DNA of 64,000 bases from Nonomuraea deserti (GCF_004348685.1 NZ_SMKO01000011.1:1-64000); one strand, 5' to 3'; counted from the stretch's first letter, positions 1-8,200 are shown. The notes: generated from the letters alone by a model not told the origin. Program-made: numbers and translations.

Positions 1-2
1 AG

Positions 3-563
3 AGACCGGAGCTGCCGTGTTTCGATCCCCGGATCCAGCCCGGTGTCGGGCTCGGGTACGCGCTCGCGCCGGGCGGCCCGCGCTATGACGCCCTGGAGCA
101 CGACCTCGACTTCGATCCCGTCGCGGGGCTGGGCTACAGCTTCCCCGAGGCGCGGCGGATCGGCGCCGAGCCCGCCCCGGCCGGGGTGCTGGACGAGGAG
201 CGCGGGAGGCGCACCGCCCGGCTGCTCCGGCTCTGGAGCGGGCTCGACGCGCTCAACCTGTGCGTCTTCGCCTCCTCCCCCACGCGCCCGCTGACCATCG
301 ACCGCCTGACGGCGTTGGTGACCGCCGTGCTCGGCGCTGCGTTCACGCTGGAGGACCTGCTGGCGGCCGGGCAGCTCCGGCTCGACGAGATGCGCGCGTA
401 CGCGGCCAGGGAGGGCGGCGGCCCCGGCGTGCTGCCCGCGCGGATGCACGACGAGCCGATCACGGAGGGCCGCCACAGGGGTGCGGTGCTCGACCGGGCC
501 GCGTTCGCGCGGGCGAGCGCGGCGTTCCACGCGGAACTCGGCTGGCCAGACATTTCCCGATAG
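3..563 (+). CDS. Aldehyde ferredoxin oxidoreductase family protein, C-terminal part
   Basis: This is the last 186 codons of a gene that begins before the window. AOR-family enzymes are tungsten/molybdenum-pterin and 4Fe-4S oxidoreductases that interconvert aldehydes and carboxylic acids with ferredoxin. The visible part opens with DPRIQPGVGLGYAL, matching the AOR stretch ahead of the last domain. It keeps the cysteine of LDALNLCVF, at the position of the fourth cluster ligand, and ends with the family's LPARMHDEPITEGRHRG and Y/F..ELGW tail. The N-terminal cofactor domain cannot be seen. It lies 87 bp upstream of, and in the same direction as, the SDR operon, but a promoter and operator separate them. 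The substrate is unknown. Intact AOR-like enzymes are uncommon in aerobic actinomycetes. Confidence 0.85.
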   Translation, partial: RPELPCFDPRIQPGVGLGYALAPGGPRYDALEHDLDFDPVAGLGYSFPEARRIGAEPAPAGVLDEERGRRTARLLRLWSGLDALNLCVFASSPTRPLTIDRLTALVTAVLGAAFTLEDLLAAGQLRLDEMRAYAAREGGGPGVLPARMHDEPITEGRHRGAVLDRAAFARASAAFHAELGWPDISR

Positions 564-580
564 AACAAGTGATCTCCCTC

Positions 581-628
581 TTGTCCGGTTTGTGAGGCCG
601 CTGTTAGGGTCAGGTCAATCGTTTGACC
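581..628 (+). promoter_or_regulatory. Promoter with LacI-type operator for the SDR operon
   Basis: TTGTCC (581-586), an 18-bp spacer and TAGGGT (605-610) make a plausible sigma-70-like promoter. Directly downstream lies the imperfect palindrome GGTCAATCGTTTGACC (613-628), with the central CG typical of LacI-family operators. Its core TCAATCGTTTGA is the exact reverse complement of the core at 5186-5197, so one regulator probably binds both. A site just downstream of the -10 box suggests repression by blocking initiation. Confidence 0.6.
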
Positions 629-650
629 GACGAGAGGGAGCGCATCGGGG

Positions 651-1409
651 ATGGCTGTCACGATCGACCTGAGCGGGCGCACGGCGCTCGTCACGGGCGG
701 TGCGGGCGGTCTCGGACCGGCGTGCGCCCGAGCGCTGGCCGAGGCCGGAGCGGACGTCGTGCTCTCCGACCTGGAGGGCCCGCGGCTCGCCGAGGCGGCG
801 GCCACGCTGGGCGTCATCGCGCGGCCGGCCGACCTCACCGACCGGTCCCAGGTGCAGGCGCTGGCCGCCGGTCCCGGCCGGATCGACGTGCTGGTGAACT
901 GCGCCGGGATCATGCGCACCACACCGCTGCTGGACATCGAGCCGGACGAATGGCTGCGGATCGTGGACACCAACCTCAACGCCGCCTTCTGGCTCACCCA
1001 GGCCGTCGGCCGGCGGATGGCCGAGCAGGGCGGCGGCTCGATCATCACCCTCGCCTCCGTCGCCGCCCGCTCGGGCCGCCCGAACGCGGCCCACTACTCG
1101 GCCACCAAGACGGCGCTGCTCTCCCTGACGAAGTCCGCGGCCGAGGCGCTCGCCCCGGTGCGGGTCAACGCGGTCTGCCCCGGCGTCTTCCTCACACCCA
1201 TGTGGGACGAGATCATCGGCGACCGCGACCGGCGCTTCGGCCCCGGCGCGGGCGCCGGGTACCTCAAGGAGGTCGGCGAGCGTACGCCGCTGGGCCGCCC
1301 CGGCCGGCCCGAGGAGGTCGCCTCCGCGGTGTTGTTCCTGGCCAGCGATCTGGCCTCGTTCGTCACGGGCCAGGCCCTGAACGTCGACGGCGGACTGGAG
1401 ATGAACTGA
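651..1409 (+). CDS. Short-chain dehydrogenase/reductase
   Basis: Classical 252-residue SDR, an NAD(P)-dependent oxidoreductase of alcohols or ketones. The Rossmann glycine motif TGGAGGLG is at residues 15-22, NCAG at 83-86, the catalytic serine at S136 in ITLAS, and Y149-x3-K153 in YSATK. The C-terminus has the usual PEEVASAVLFLASDLASFVTGQALNVDGG. The ATG follows a purine-rich GAGGGAG about 11 bases upstream. It is the first gene of a five-gene run (lyase, E1 alpha, E1 beta, VOC), where it most likely oxidises a sugar-acid or polyol hydroxyl. The substrate cannot be read from the sequence. Confidence 0.92.
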   Translation: MAVTIDLSGRTALVTGGAGGLGPACARALAEAGADVVLSDLEGPRLAEAAATLGVIARPADLTDRSQVQALAAGPGRIDVLVNCAGIMRTTPLLDIEPDEWLRIVDTNLNAAFWLTQAVGRRMAEQGGGSIITLASVAARSGRPNAAHYSATKTALLSLTKSAAEALAPVRVNAVCPGVFLTPMWDEIIGDRDRRFGPGAGAGYLKEVGERTPLGRPGRPEEVASAVLFLASDLASFVTGQALNVDGGLEMN

Positions 1410-1411
1410 CC

Positions 1412-2767
1412 GTGGCCGCCGACTCCGCGCAGACGTTCAAATTGCTGCCCGAACTGTTCGGCGACCGCGCGATGGCCGGGATCTTCTCCGCCGAGCGCAC
1501 CGTGCTCGCCTGGCTGCGCGCCGAGGCCGCGCTCTCCCGCGCCCAGGCCGAGGCGGGGATCATCGGCGAGGCCGACGCCGAGGCCATCGCCGCGGCCTGC
1601 GTCCCGCGGAACATCGACCTCGACCGCCTCTGGGAGGAGGCGGCGAACGTGGGCTATCCGATCCTCCCCCTCGTCCGGATGATCGCGACGGCCCTCCCGG
1701 ACGGGCCCGACGGCCGCGTCCACTACGGCGCCACCACGCAGGACATCATGGACACCGGCCTCGCCCTGCAGATGGGCGAGGCCCTCGACCACCTGGCCAC
1801 GCTGCTCGGCACCTTCGGCGAGGCGATCGCCCGTCTCGTGGCCGGGCACGCGGGCACCGTCGTCGCCGCGCGCACGCACGCCCAGCAGGCGGTGCCCACG
1901 ACGTTCGGCGCGAAGATGGCGGTGCTGCTGGCGGAGGCGGCGCGGCAGCGCGAGCGGGTCACCGCCGCCTCCCGCCAGGTGCGGGTCGTGTCGCTGTTCG
2001 GCGCCGGCGGCACGTCCGCGGCGATGGGCGGGCACGCCCGCGAGGTGCGCGAGGGCGTGGCCGGGCGGCTCGGCCTGCGCACCACGGACGTGCCGTGGCA
2101 CGTGGCCAGGGACGGCGTCGCCGAGTTCGGCGTGACCTGCGCGAGCCTGGCGGCCACGGCCGCCCGCTTCGCCCGCGAGGTCGTGGACCTGTCCAGGACC
2201 GAGGTCGGCGAGGTGCGCGAGGCGGGCGGCCACCACCGGGGGGCGTCCTCCACGATGCCGCAGAAGGCCAACCCCATCGGCTGCGAAGCCGTCATCGGCA
2301 TGTCCGGCACGGCGGGGGCGCTCAGCTCCGGCCTGTTCCGCGCGATGGAGGCCGGCCACGAGCGGGCGGCCGGCGAGTGGCAGGTCGAGTGGTACGTCGT
2401 GCCGCTGCTGGCCGAGCTGGCCGCGGGCGCGCTGGCCACGGCCGCCGACGTCGCCGCCGGGCTGCGCGTCTACCCCGCCGTCATGCGGGCCAACCTGGGC
2501 GCCGAGGGCGGCCTGATCATGGCGGAGGCGTACATGATGCGCCTGGCCCCCGTGCTGGGCCGGGAGAAGGCGCACGACCTGGTCTACCGGGCGGCCCACG
2601 AGGCGCGCGAGCGCGGGCGCGGGCTGGCCGAGGCCCTGCGCGACGTCGCCGGCCCCGACGACCTGGCGAGCCTGGGCCCGCTGCCCATCCCGCCCGAGTC
2701 CTACATCGGCGACGCCGGGGCGATCTGCGCCGCGGCCCTCGACGCCTGGAGAAAGAGCGATGAGTGA
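1412..2767 (+). CDS. Fumarase/aspartase superfamily lyase (PcaB/adenylosuccinate lyase-like)
   Basis: A 451-residue class-II fumarase/aspartase fold enzyme. Members catalyse beta-elimination (fumarate or similar leaving) or cycloisomerisation. The signature GASSTMPQKANPIGCE lies near residues 277-292 and contains the mobile-loop catalytic serine. HYGATTQDIMDTG near residue 105 is the second conserved block. Overall it resembles 3-carboxy-cis,cis-muconate cycloisomerase more than purine-pathway PurB. The chosen start is GTG at 1412, two bases after the SDR stop; the reading frame upstream overlaps the SDR gene and is not credible. The 3' end overlaps the E1 alpha start by 8 bp, implying translational coupling. 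Other protocatechuate genes are absent, so the muconate substrate is doubtful. Confidence 0.87.
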   Translation: MAADSAQTFKLLPELFGDRAMAGIFSAERTVLAWLRAEAALSRAQAEAGIIGEADAEAIAAACVPRNIDLDRLWEEAANVGYPILPLVRMIATALPDGPDGRVHYGATTQDIMDTGLALQMGEALDHLATLLGTFGEAIARLVAGHAGTVVAARTHAQQAVPTTFGAKMAVLLAEAARQRERVTAASRQVRVVSLFGAGGTSAAMGGHAREVREGVAGRLGLRTTDVPWHVARDGVAEFGVTCASLAATAARFAREVVDLSRTEVGEVREAGGHHRGASSTMPQKANPIGCEAVIGMSGTAGALSSGLFRAMEAGHERAAGEWQVEWYVVPLLAELAAGALATAADVAAGLRVYPAVMRANLGAEGGLIMAEAYMMRLAPVLGREKAHDLVYRAAHEARERGRGLAEALRDVAGPDDLASLGPLPIPPESYIGDAGAICAAALDAWRKSDE

Positions 2768-3707
2768 GAGACGGCTCGCGGACCTGCTGGCCATGTGGCG
2801 GATCCGCGCGTTCGAGGAGAAGGTGCGCGACCTGCGGGCCGAGGGCCCGATCGTGGGGTCGGTGCACCTGTGCGTCGGCCAGGAGGCCATCCCGGCAGGC
2901 GCGTGCGACGTGCTGGAGCCGCGGGACGCGCTGTTCGCGACCTACCGCGGTCACGGCTGGGCGCTGGCCAGGGGCGTGCCGGCGGAGCCGCTGTTCGCCG
3001 AGCTGATGGGCCGGGCGACGGGGGTGAACGGCGGCCGGGGCGGCTCGGCGTACTTCACGGCCGCCGAGCACGGCTTCCACGGCGAGAACTCGATCGTGGG
3101 CGCCGGCGCGCCGATCGCGTGCGGGGCCGCGCTGGCGGGCAGGTTCGACGGCTCGGGCCGGGCCGCCGTGAGCGTCTTCGGCGACGGCGCGATGAACCAG
3201 GGCGCGGTGCACGAGGCGATGAACTTCGCCGCCGCCTTCTCCCTGCCGGTCGTCTTCGTCTGCGAGAACAACCGCTACTCGGAGCTGACGCCGATCGCCG
3301 ACATGGTGCGCGCGCCGCGCCTGGCCGACCGCGCGGCCGCGTACGGGATGCCCGGGCACCGGATCGACGGCAACGACGCCGAGGCCGTGCGCTTCCACAT
3401 GCGCGACGCCCTGGAGGTCGCCCGCGAGGGCGGCGGGCCGACGCTGCTGGAGTGCATGACCGAACGGCTGGTGGGCCACTACATCGGCGACGCGGAGGCG
3501 TACCGTCAGCCCGGCGAGCTGGAGCGGATCAGGCGCAGGGAGCCGATCGCCCGGCTGCGCGAGGGCCTGCTCGCCGACGGGGTGCCCGCCGCCGACGTCG
3601 ACGCGGTGGAGCACCGGGCGCGGGCGGAGATGGAGTCCGCCGCCGCCGCGGCGCTCGACGCGCCGTTCGCCGACCCCGCGACCGCGAGGGAGCACCTGTA
3701 TGCCTGA
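2760..3707 (+). CDS. Thiamine-diphosphate dehydrogenase E1, alpha subunit
   Basis: A 315-residue E1-alpha protein of the pyruvate/acetoin/branched-chain 2-oxo acid dehydrogenase type. The TPP-binding motif runs from GDGAMNQG near residue 141 to CENN near residue 170. HLCVGQEAIPAGACDVL and GRGGSAYF are the other conserved blocks. It pairs with the next gene to form the alpha2beta2 decarboxylase. The start overlaps the lyase by 8 bp and the end overlaps the beta gene by 8 bp. No E2 acyltransferase or E3 gene lies anywhere in the window. The pair may use E2/E3 from elsewhere or act as a non-oxidative TPP lyase or synthase on an acyloin or 2-oxo acid. The sequence most resembles acetoin dehydrogenase E1 alpha. 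Confidence 0.9.
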   Translation: MSERRLADLLAMWRIRAFEEKVRDLRAEGPIVGSVHLCVGQEAIPAGACDVLEPRDALFATYRGHGWALARGVPAEPLFAELMGRATGVNGGRGGSAYFTAAEHGFHGENSIVGAGAPIACGAALAGRFDGSGRAAVSVFGDGAMNQGAVHEAMNFAAAFSLPVVFVCENNRYSELTPIADMVRAPRLADRAAAYGMPGHRIDGNDAEAVRFHMRDALEVAREGGGPTLLECMTERLVGHYIGDAEAYRQPGELERIRRREPIARLREGLLADGVPAADVDAVEHRARAEMESAAAAALDAPFADPATAREHLYA

Positions 3708-4692
3708 GCGCGATCTCACCTACGGCGAGGCCGTGAACGCGGCCCTGCACCGGCTCATGGAGGAGCTGCCGGAGACGCTGGTCTACGGCGAGGACGTCGC
3801 CGTGCCAGGCGGCGTGTTCGGCGTGACCAGGGGCCTGCGCAAGCAGCACGGCGACCGGGCGTTCGACACGCCGATCAGCGAGTCGGCCATCCTCGGCAGC
3901 GCGGTGGGCGCGGCGATGATGGGCCGCCGCCCGATCGTCGAGATCATGTGGGCCGACTTCTCCCTGGTGGCGCTCGACCAGATCGTCAACCAGGCGGCCA
4001 ACGTGCGCTACGTCTCCGGCGGGCGGCTGAGCGCCCCGCTGACGATCCGCACCCAGCAGGGCAACGCGCCGGGCGCGTGCGCCCAGCACTCGCAGTGCCT
4101 GGAGGCGCTGTTCCTGCACGTGCCGGGGCTGCGGGTGTGCATGCCGAGCACGCCGCAGGACGCGTACGACCTGCTGGTGACGGCCGTGCACGGCGACGAC
4201 CCGGTGCTGGTGATCGAGAACCGCACGCTGTACTTCGGCGCGAAGGAGCAGGTCCAGGTCGGCGGCCCGGTCCGGCCCATGGGAGGGGCGCGCACCCGCC
4301 GTGCGGGCTCCGACGTCACGGTCGTCACCTGGGGCGCGATGACGCACCGGGTGCTGGAGGCGGCCGAGGTGCTGGCCGGCGAGGGAATCGACGCCGAGGT
4401 GCTGGAGACGCCGTGGCTCAACCCGTTCGACACCGGGGCGGTGCTGGAGAGCGCCCGCCGCACCCGCAGGCTGGCGGTCGTCCACGAGGCGAACGTCACC
4501 GGCGGCTTCGGCGCGGAGGTCGTCGCCCGCGTGGCCGGCGCCGGGGTGCCGCTGCTCGCGCCGCCCGTCCGGATCGGCACGCCCGACGTGCGGATGCCGG
4601 CCGCGCAGACGCTGGCGCAGGCCCTGGTGCCCGGCGCCGATCGCGTCGCGGACGAGCTACGCGCCCTGACCGGGCGGGAGGCGCCGCGATGA
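3700..4692 (+). CDS. Thiamine-diphosphate dehydrogenase E1, beta subunit
   Basis: A 330-residue transketolase-like beta subunit. It opens with LTYGEAVNAAL and LVYGEDVA, carries ISESAILGSAVGAAMMGRRP, and ends in the transketolase C domain (VTVVTWGAMTHRVLEAAE, then LETPWLNPFDTGAV and VVHEANVTGGFGAEV). In the alpha2beta2 enzyme this subunit supplies the glutamate that activates TPP and the face that would contact E2. Its ATG overlaps the alpha gene and its TGA overlaps the VOC gene as ATGA, so all three should be coupled. No lipoyl-domain partner is encoded nearby. Confidence 0.9.
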   Translation: MPERDLTYGEAVNAALHRLMEELPETLVYGEDVAVPGGVFGVTRGLRKQHGDRAFDTPISESAILGSAVGAAMMGRRPIVEIMWADFSLVALDQIVNQAANVRYVSGGRLSAPLTIRTQQGNAPGACAQHSQCLEALFLHVPGLRVCMPSTPQDAYDLLVTAVHGDDPVLVIENRTLYFGAKEQVQVGGPVRPMGGARTRRAGSDVTVVTWGAMTHRVLEAAEVLAGEGIDAEVLETPWLNPFDTGAVLESARRTRRLAVVHEANVTGGFGAEVVARVAGAGVPLLAPPVRIGTPDVRMPAAQTLAQALVPGADRVADELRALTGREAPR

Positions 4693-5150
4693 GAGGCGTC
4701 TGGCACTTCTCGTTCACGGTCGCCGACCTCGACAGGTCCGTGGCGTTCTACCGCGACCTGCTCGGATTCACCGTCGTGCACCGGCAGGAGCAGGACAACG
4801 CCTACACCCGCAGGCTCGTCGGCTACCCCGACGCGGTGCTGCGCGTCGCCCAGCTCGCCGTGCCCGGCCAGCCCCGCGGCGTCTCCACCCACGACCTGGA
4901 GCTGGTCGAGTACGTACGGCCCCGCGGCGCGCCGCGCGACCCCGCCCGCCACCTGCCCGGCGCCGCCCATCTGGCGCTCACGGTCGAGGACGCCCGCGCG
5001 CAGCACGCCCGGCTGTCGGCGGCCGGCGTGACCTTCGTCAACCCGCCCGCCGAGATCACCGCGGGCGTCAACAGGGGCGGCTACGCCTGCTACTTCCTCG
5101 ACCCCGACGCGATCACGCTGGAGCTCGTCCAACCTCCCGCGAACGCTTAG
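4689..5150 (+). CDS. VOC (glyoxalase/dioxygenase) family protein
   Basis: A 153-residue vicinal-oxygen-chelate protein with two beta-alpha-beta-beta-beta modules. The first begins HFSFTVADLDRSVAFYRDLLGF and the second HLALTVEDARAQHARLSAAGV. Likely metal ligands are the His opening each module (H6 and the His of AAHLAL), the Glu of DLELVEY and the Glu near the end in ITLELVQ. Family members include glyoxalase I, methylmalonyl-CoA epimerase and extradiol dioxygenases, so the reaction is open. The start overlaps the E1 beta stop by ATGA, making it the last gene of the operon. Confidence 0.85.
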   Translation: MRGVWHFSFTVADLDRSVAFYRDLLGFTVVHRQEQDNAYTRRLVGYPDAVLRVAQLAVPGQPRGVSTHDLELVEYVRPRGAPRDPARHLPGAAHLALTVEDARAQHARLSAAGVTFVNPPAEITAGVNRGGYACYFLDPDAITLELVQPPANA

Positions 5151-5171
5151 CCGGACAGCGGGCTCACCGGC

Positions 5172-5197
5172 TACGTTGTGTACGCTCAAACGATTGA
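5172..5197 (+). promoter_or_regulatory. Promoter element and LacI-type operator for the amidohydrolase unit
   Basis: TACGTT (5172-5177) is a possible -10 box; no convincing -35 was found. It is followed by TCAAACGATTGA (5186-5197), the exact reverse complement of the operator core at 615-626. Ribosome-binding GAGGAGG and the amidohydrolase ATG follow within 20 bases, so a bound repressor could block both initiation and clearance. Confidence 0.55.
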
Positions 5198-5214
5198 TCA
5201 TGTGAGGAGGCCGG

Positions 5215-6063
5215 ATGGCCGTCGTCGACGCCCACCAGCACTTCTGGAACCTGGAGACGGGCTCCTACCCGTGGCTGACCTCCGAGGCCGGGCCGATCTT
5301 CCGCACGTTCGAGCCGGCCGAGCTCCTCCCCCAGCTCGCCGCCGCGGGAGTCGAACGCACGGTCCTGGTGCAGGCGATGGACTCCTACGCCGACACCGAC
5401 GCCATGCTCGCGCAGGCCGACGCCCACGACGTGATCGGCGCGGTGGTGGGCTGGGTGCCGCTGCGGCGGCCGGACGAGGCGGCCGAGGCGCTCGAGCGCT
5501 ACCGGCGGCATCCGAAGTTCGCCGGGGTACGCCACCTCATCCACGACGAGCCCGACCCCGACTGGGTGCTGCAGGACTCCGTGATCGAGGGACTGCGGCT
5601 GCTGGCGGCGGCCGGGCTGCCGTTCGACGTGGTCGCCGTGCTGCCCCGGCACCTGGAGCACGTGCCGGTGCTGGCCGAGCGGGTGCCGGGCCTGCGGATG
5701 GTCATCGACCACCTCGCCAAGCCGCCGATCAAGGAGCAGGGCTGGGAGCCGTGGGCGTCGCTGCTCGCCCGCGCGGCCGAGTGCCCGGAGGTGTACGCCA
5801 AGGTGTCCGGGCTGAACACCGCGGCCGACGCCGCGACCTGGACGGCCGCCGACCTGCGGCCGTACGTGGAGCACGCGCTGGAGCTGTTCGGGCCCGAGCG
5901 GCTCATGTTCGGCAGCGACTGGCCGGTGGCGCTGCTGGCCGGCGACTACGCGAAGGTGTGGCGGGAGACGGGCACGGCGCTGTCCGGGCTGCCGCCGGCC
6001 GATCGCGCGGCCGTGCTGGGCGGCACCGCGACCCGCTTCTACGGCATCGAGGAGCCCGCATGA
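5215..6063 (+). CDS. Amidohydrolase-2 family lactonase-like hydrolase
   Basis: A 282-residue TIM-barrel amidohydrolase. The opening VVDAHQHFWN carries the HxH metal motif, and MFGSDWPVALL near the end holds the conserved Asp. KFAGVRHLIHDEPDPDWV is typical of the subgroup with L-fuconolactonase, L-rhamnono-lactonase and 2-pyrone-4,6-dicarboxylate lactonase. It probably opens the lactone made by the adjacent Gfo/Idh dehydrogenase. The start is the ATG after GTGAGGAGG. The 3' end overlaps the dehydrogenase start as ATGA. The sugar specificity is not determined by the sequence. Confidence 0.87.
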   Translation: MAVVDAHQHFWNLETGSYPWLTSEAGPIFRTFEPAELLPQLAAAGVERTVLVQAMDSYADTDAMLAQADAHDVIGAVVGWVPLRRPDEAAEALERYRRHPKFAGVRHLIHDEPDPDWVLQDSVIEGLRLLAAAGLPFDVVAVLPRHLEHVPVLAERVPGLRMVIDHLAKPPIKEQGWEPWASLLARAAECPEVYAKVSGLNTAADAATWTAADLRPYVEHALELFGPERLMFGSDWPVALLAGDYAKVWRETGTALSGLPPADRAAVLGGTATRFYGIEEPA

Positions 6064-7148
6064 TCGACGTTTTCGCGCCCATCGCCGCCGCGGCCGGCCT
6101 GGGCGTCCCCGCGGAGCACCGGCTGCCGGTCGCGGTGGTCGGCGCCGGGGCGATCGTCGACGTCGCCCACCTGCCCGCCTACCGGCAGGCCGGGCTGGAG
6201 GTGACCGGGCTGTTCGACCTCGACGCGGGGCGGGCCGCCGAGGTGGCCGGCCGCCACGGGGTGCCCAGGACGTACGGGTCGCTGGAGGAGCTGCTGGCCG
6301 ACGAGCGGGCCGCCGTGGTCGACATCGCGGTCGCGCCGGGCGCGCAGCCCGGCATCGCGCGAGCGGCGCTGGCGGCCGGCAAGCACCTGCTGTGCCAGAA
6401 GCCGTTCGCGCCCGACGTCGCGACCGGGCAGGAGATCGTCGAGCTGGCGGCGGCCCGCGGGCTGAAGGTCGCGGTCAACCAGCAGCTCCGCTTCGACGAG
6501 GGCGTCGCCGCCGCCCGCGCCATGGTCCGGGCGGGCTGGATCGGCGAGCCGACGGCCATGACGTTCACCGTGAACATCCACACCGACTGGAGCGCCTGGG
6601 ACTGGCTCGTCAGCGCCGAGCGGCTGGAGATCGTCTACCACTCCATCCACTATCTCGACGCGATCCGCTCGGTCCTCGGCGACCCCGAGCTCGTCTTCTG
6701 CACCGGCAGCCGCACCCCCGGCCAGGTCGCCGAGGGCGAGACCAGGACGATGAGCACGCTGGTCTACCCGGGCGACGTGCGGGCGCTGGTCCACGCCACG
6801 CACGAGAACAGCACCGGCGACCAGGAGGCGTCGTTCCGCATCGACGGGACGGCGGGCGCGATCAAGGGCACGCTGGGCCTGCTCTATGACTATCCGCACG
6901 GCCGCCCCGACACCCTGGCCGTCAACAGCCTCTCGTTGCCGACCGACGGGTGGCTGCCCTACCCGGTGACCACGCGGTGGCTGCCCGACGCGGTGGCCGG
7001 GCCCATGGGTTCGCTGCTTCGGGCGATCGCCGAGGGCGGCGAGCCGGAGACGTCCGGGGCCGACAACCTCGGCACGCTGCGCCTGATCCACGCCCTCTAC
7101 CGCTCGATGGACACGGGCGAGAGCGTGCGTCCAGGATCGTCGGCATGA
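6060..7148 (+). CDS. Gfo/Idh/MocA family oxidoreductase
   Basis: A 362-residue NAD(P)-dependent sugar dehydrogenase. The N-terminal Rossmann fold starts at LPVAVVGAGAIVDVAHLPAY (about residue 21), and the EKP-like motif appears as CQKPFAPD. The C-terminal alpha/beta domain contains the conserved VYHSIHYLDAIRSVLGDP, whose HSIHYLD block lies in the active site. Such enzymes oxidise the anomeric or a ring carbon of sugars, inositols or uronates; with the lactonase upstream, oxidation to an aldonolactone is the simplest role. ATGA overlaps on both sides join it to the amidohydrolase and to LacI. Confidence 0.88.
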   Translation: MIDVFAPIAAAAGLGVPAEHRLPVAVVGAGAIVDVAHLPAYRQAGLEVTGLFDLDAGRAAEVAGRHGVPRTYGSLEELLADERAAVVDIAVAPGAQPGIARAALAAGKHLLCQKPFAPDVATGQEIVELAAARGLKVAVNQQLRFDEGVAAARAMVRAGWIGEPTAMTFTVNIHTDWSAWDWLVSAERLEIVYHSIHYLDAIRSVLGDPELVFCTGSRTPGQVAEGETRTMSTLVYPGDVRALVHATHENSTGDQEASFRIDGTAGAIKGTLGLLYDYPHGRPDTLAVNSLSLPTDGWLPYPVTTRWLPDAVAGPMGSLLRAIAEGGEPETSGADNLGTLRLIHALYRSMDTGESVRPGSSA

Positions 7149-8149
7149 AGCGCTCACGGGTCACGCTCGCCGACGTCGCCGCGATGGCGAGGGTCGACAG
7201 GGCCGTCGTCTCCCGCGTCATCAACAAGGACCCCACGCTCAACATCCGCCAGGAGACGCGGGAGCGGGTGCTCACCGCGATCGACAGGCTCGGCTACCGG
7301 CCCAACGTGGCCGCGCGGAGCCTGCGCACCGCGCGGGCGCACATGTTCGGGCTGTTCATCCCCGACTTCGCCAACCCCGTCTACGCGGAGATCATCAAGG
7401 GCGCGGAGTCGGAGGCGGCCTCGCAGGGGTACGTCCTGGTCACCGGCAGCGCCATCGGCGCCGGGCTCGGCGAGTACATGGACCGGATCGGGCAGGGCCG
7501 CATCGACGGCCTGCTGCTGGCCGGGGCGGGCGACGAGGCCGGGCTCGTCGAGCACCTCGACCGGGCCGCCATCCCGTGGATCATGCTCAACAACCGCAGC
7601 AGGAGCGTCGAGCGGTACGTCATCCTCGACGACGAGCGGGCCGCCGCGCTCGCGGTGGAGCACCTCGTACGCCTCGGCCACCGCCGCATCGCCCATCTGG
7701 CGGGACCGGCCGGCGCCGACACGGCCGGTCGCAGGTCGGCGGGCTACTCGGCGGCGATGCGCGAGGCCCGGCTGCCGGAGGGCCCGATCGTGGCGGCCGG
7801 ATACACGCCGGCCGGCGGCGCGGCGGCGATGGCCCGCCTGCTCGACGGCCCCGAGCGGCCGACGGCGGTGTTCGTGGCGAACGTGGCCTCGGCGATCGGC
7901 GCGATGGAGGGCGCGCGCTCGGCCGGACTCGAGATCCCGCGTGACGTCTCGATCGTGGCCGTGCACGACCTGGAGCTGGCCAGTTACCTGTTCCCGGCCC
8001 TGACCACGGTGCGGATGCCGCTGGCGGAGCTCGGCCGTCGCGGCGTCACCCTGCTCGCCGGGCTCAAGCCCGACGACAAGGTGGCCGAGGTGCTGGCCGG
8101 GCCCATAGAGCTCATCCAACGCCGGTCCACCGCGCCGCCGCCCGGGTGA
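7145..8149 (+). CDS. LacI family transcriptional regulator of the sugar-acid cluster
   Basis: A 334-residue LacI/GalR protein. The N-terminal helix-turn-helix VTLADVAAMARVDRAVVSRVIN is followed by the hinge YRPNVAARSLRTAR and a periplasmic-binding-like effector domain from about residue 62. It overlaps the dehydrogenase stop by ATGA and so is made with the genes it probably controls. The likely sites are the matching palindromes at 613-628 and 5186-5197. The inducer is presumably a sugar or sugar acid. Confidence 0.92.
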   Translation: MKRSRVTLADVAAMARVDRAVVSRVINKDPTLNIRQETRERVLTAIDRLGYRPNVAARSLRTARAHMFGLFIPDFANPVYAEIIKGAESEAASQGYVLVTGSAIGAGLGEYMDRIGQGRIDGLLLAGAGDEAGLVEHLDRAAIPWIMLNNRSRSVERYVILDDERAAALAVEHLVRLGHRRIAHLAGPAGADTAGRRSAGYSAAMREARLPEGPIVAAGYTPAGGAAAMARLLDGPERPTAVFVANVASAIGAMEGARSAGLEIPRDVSIVAVHDLELASYLFPALTTVRMPLAELGRRGVTLLAGLKPDDKVAEVLAGPIELIQRRSTAPPPG

Positions 8150-8186
8150 CGCCGTGCCCGGTGTCGCTGTGGCGCAGCGCAGGCAC

Positions 8187-8200
8187 TGTTAGCGTTAACA
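8187..8200. promoter_or_regulatory. LacI-type palindrome TGTTAGCGTTAACA
   Basis: An imperfect 14-bp palindrome with a central CG lies in the 269-bp gap between the LacI gene and GH43. Thirteen of 14 bases recur inside the signal-peptide codons of the solute-binding gene at 50376-50389. It probably belongs to the GH43 promoter region; the cognate regulator is not identified. Confidence 0.5.

Noticed and set aside
1094-2890. Long minus-strand open frame of 598 codons
   Set aside because: It lies opposite the SDR and lyase genes, reads as Arg/Gly/Ala-rich sequence with no domain, and is the usual antisense shadow of high-GC genes.
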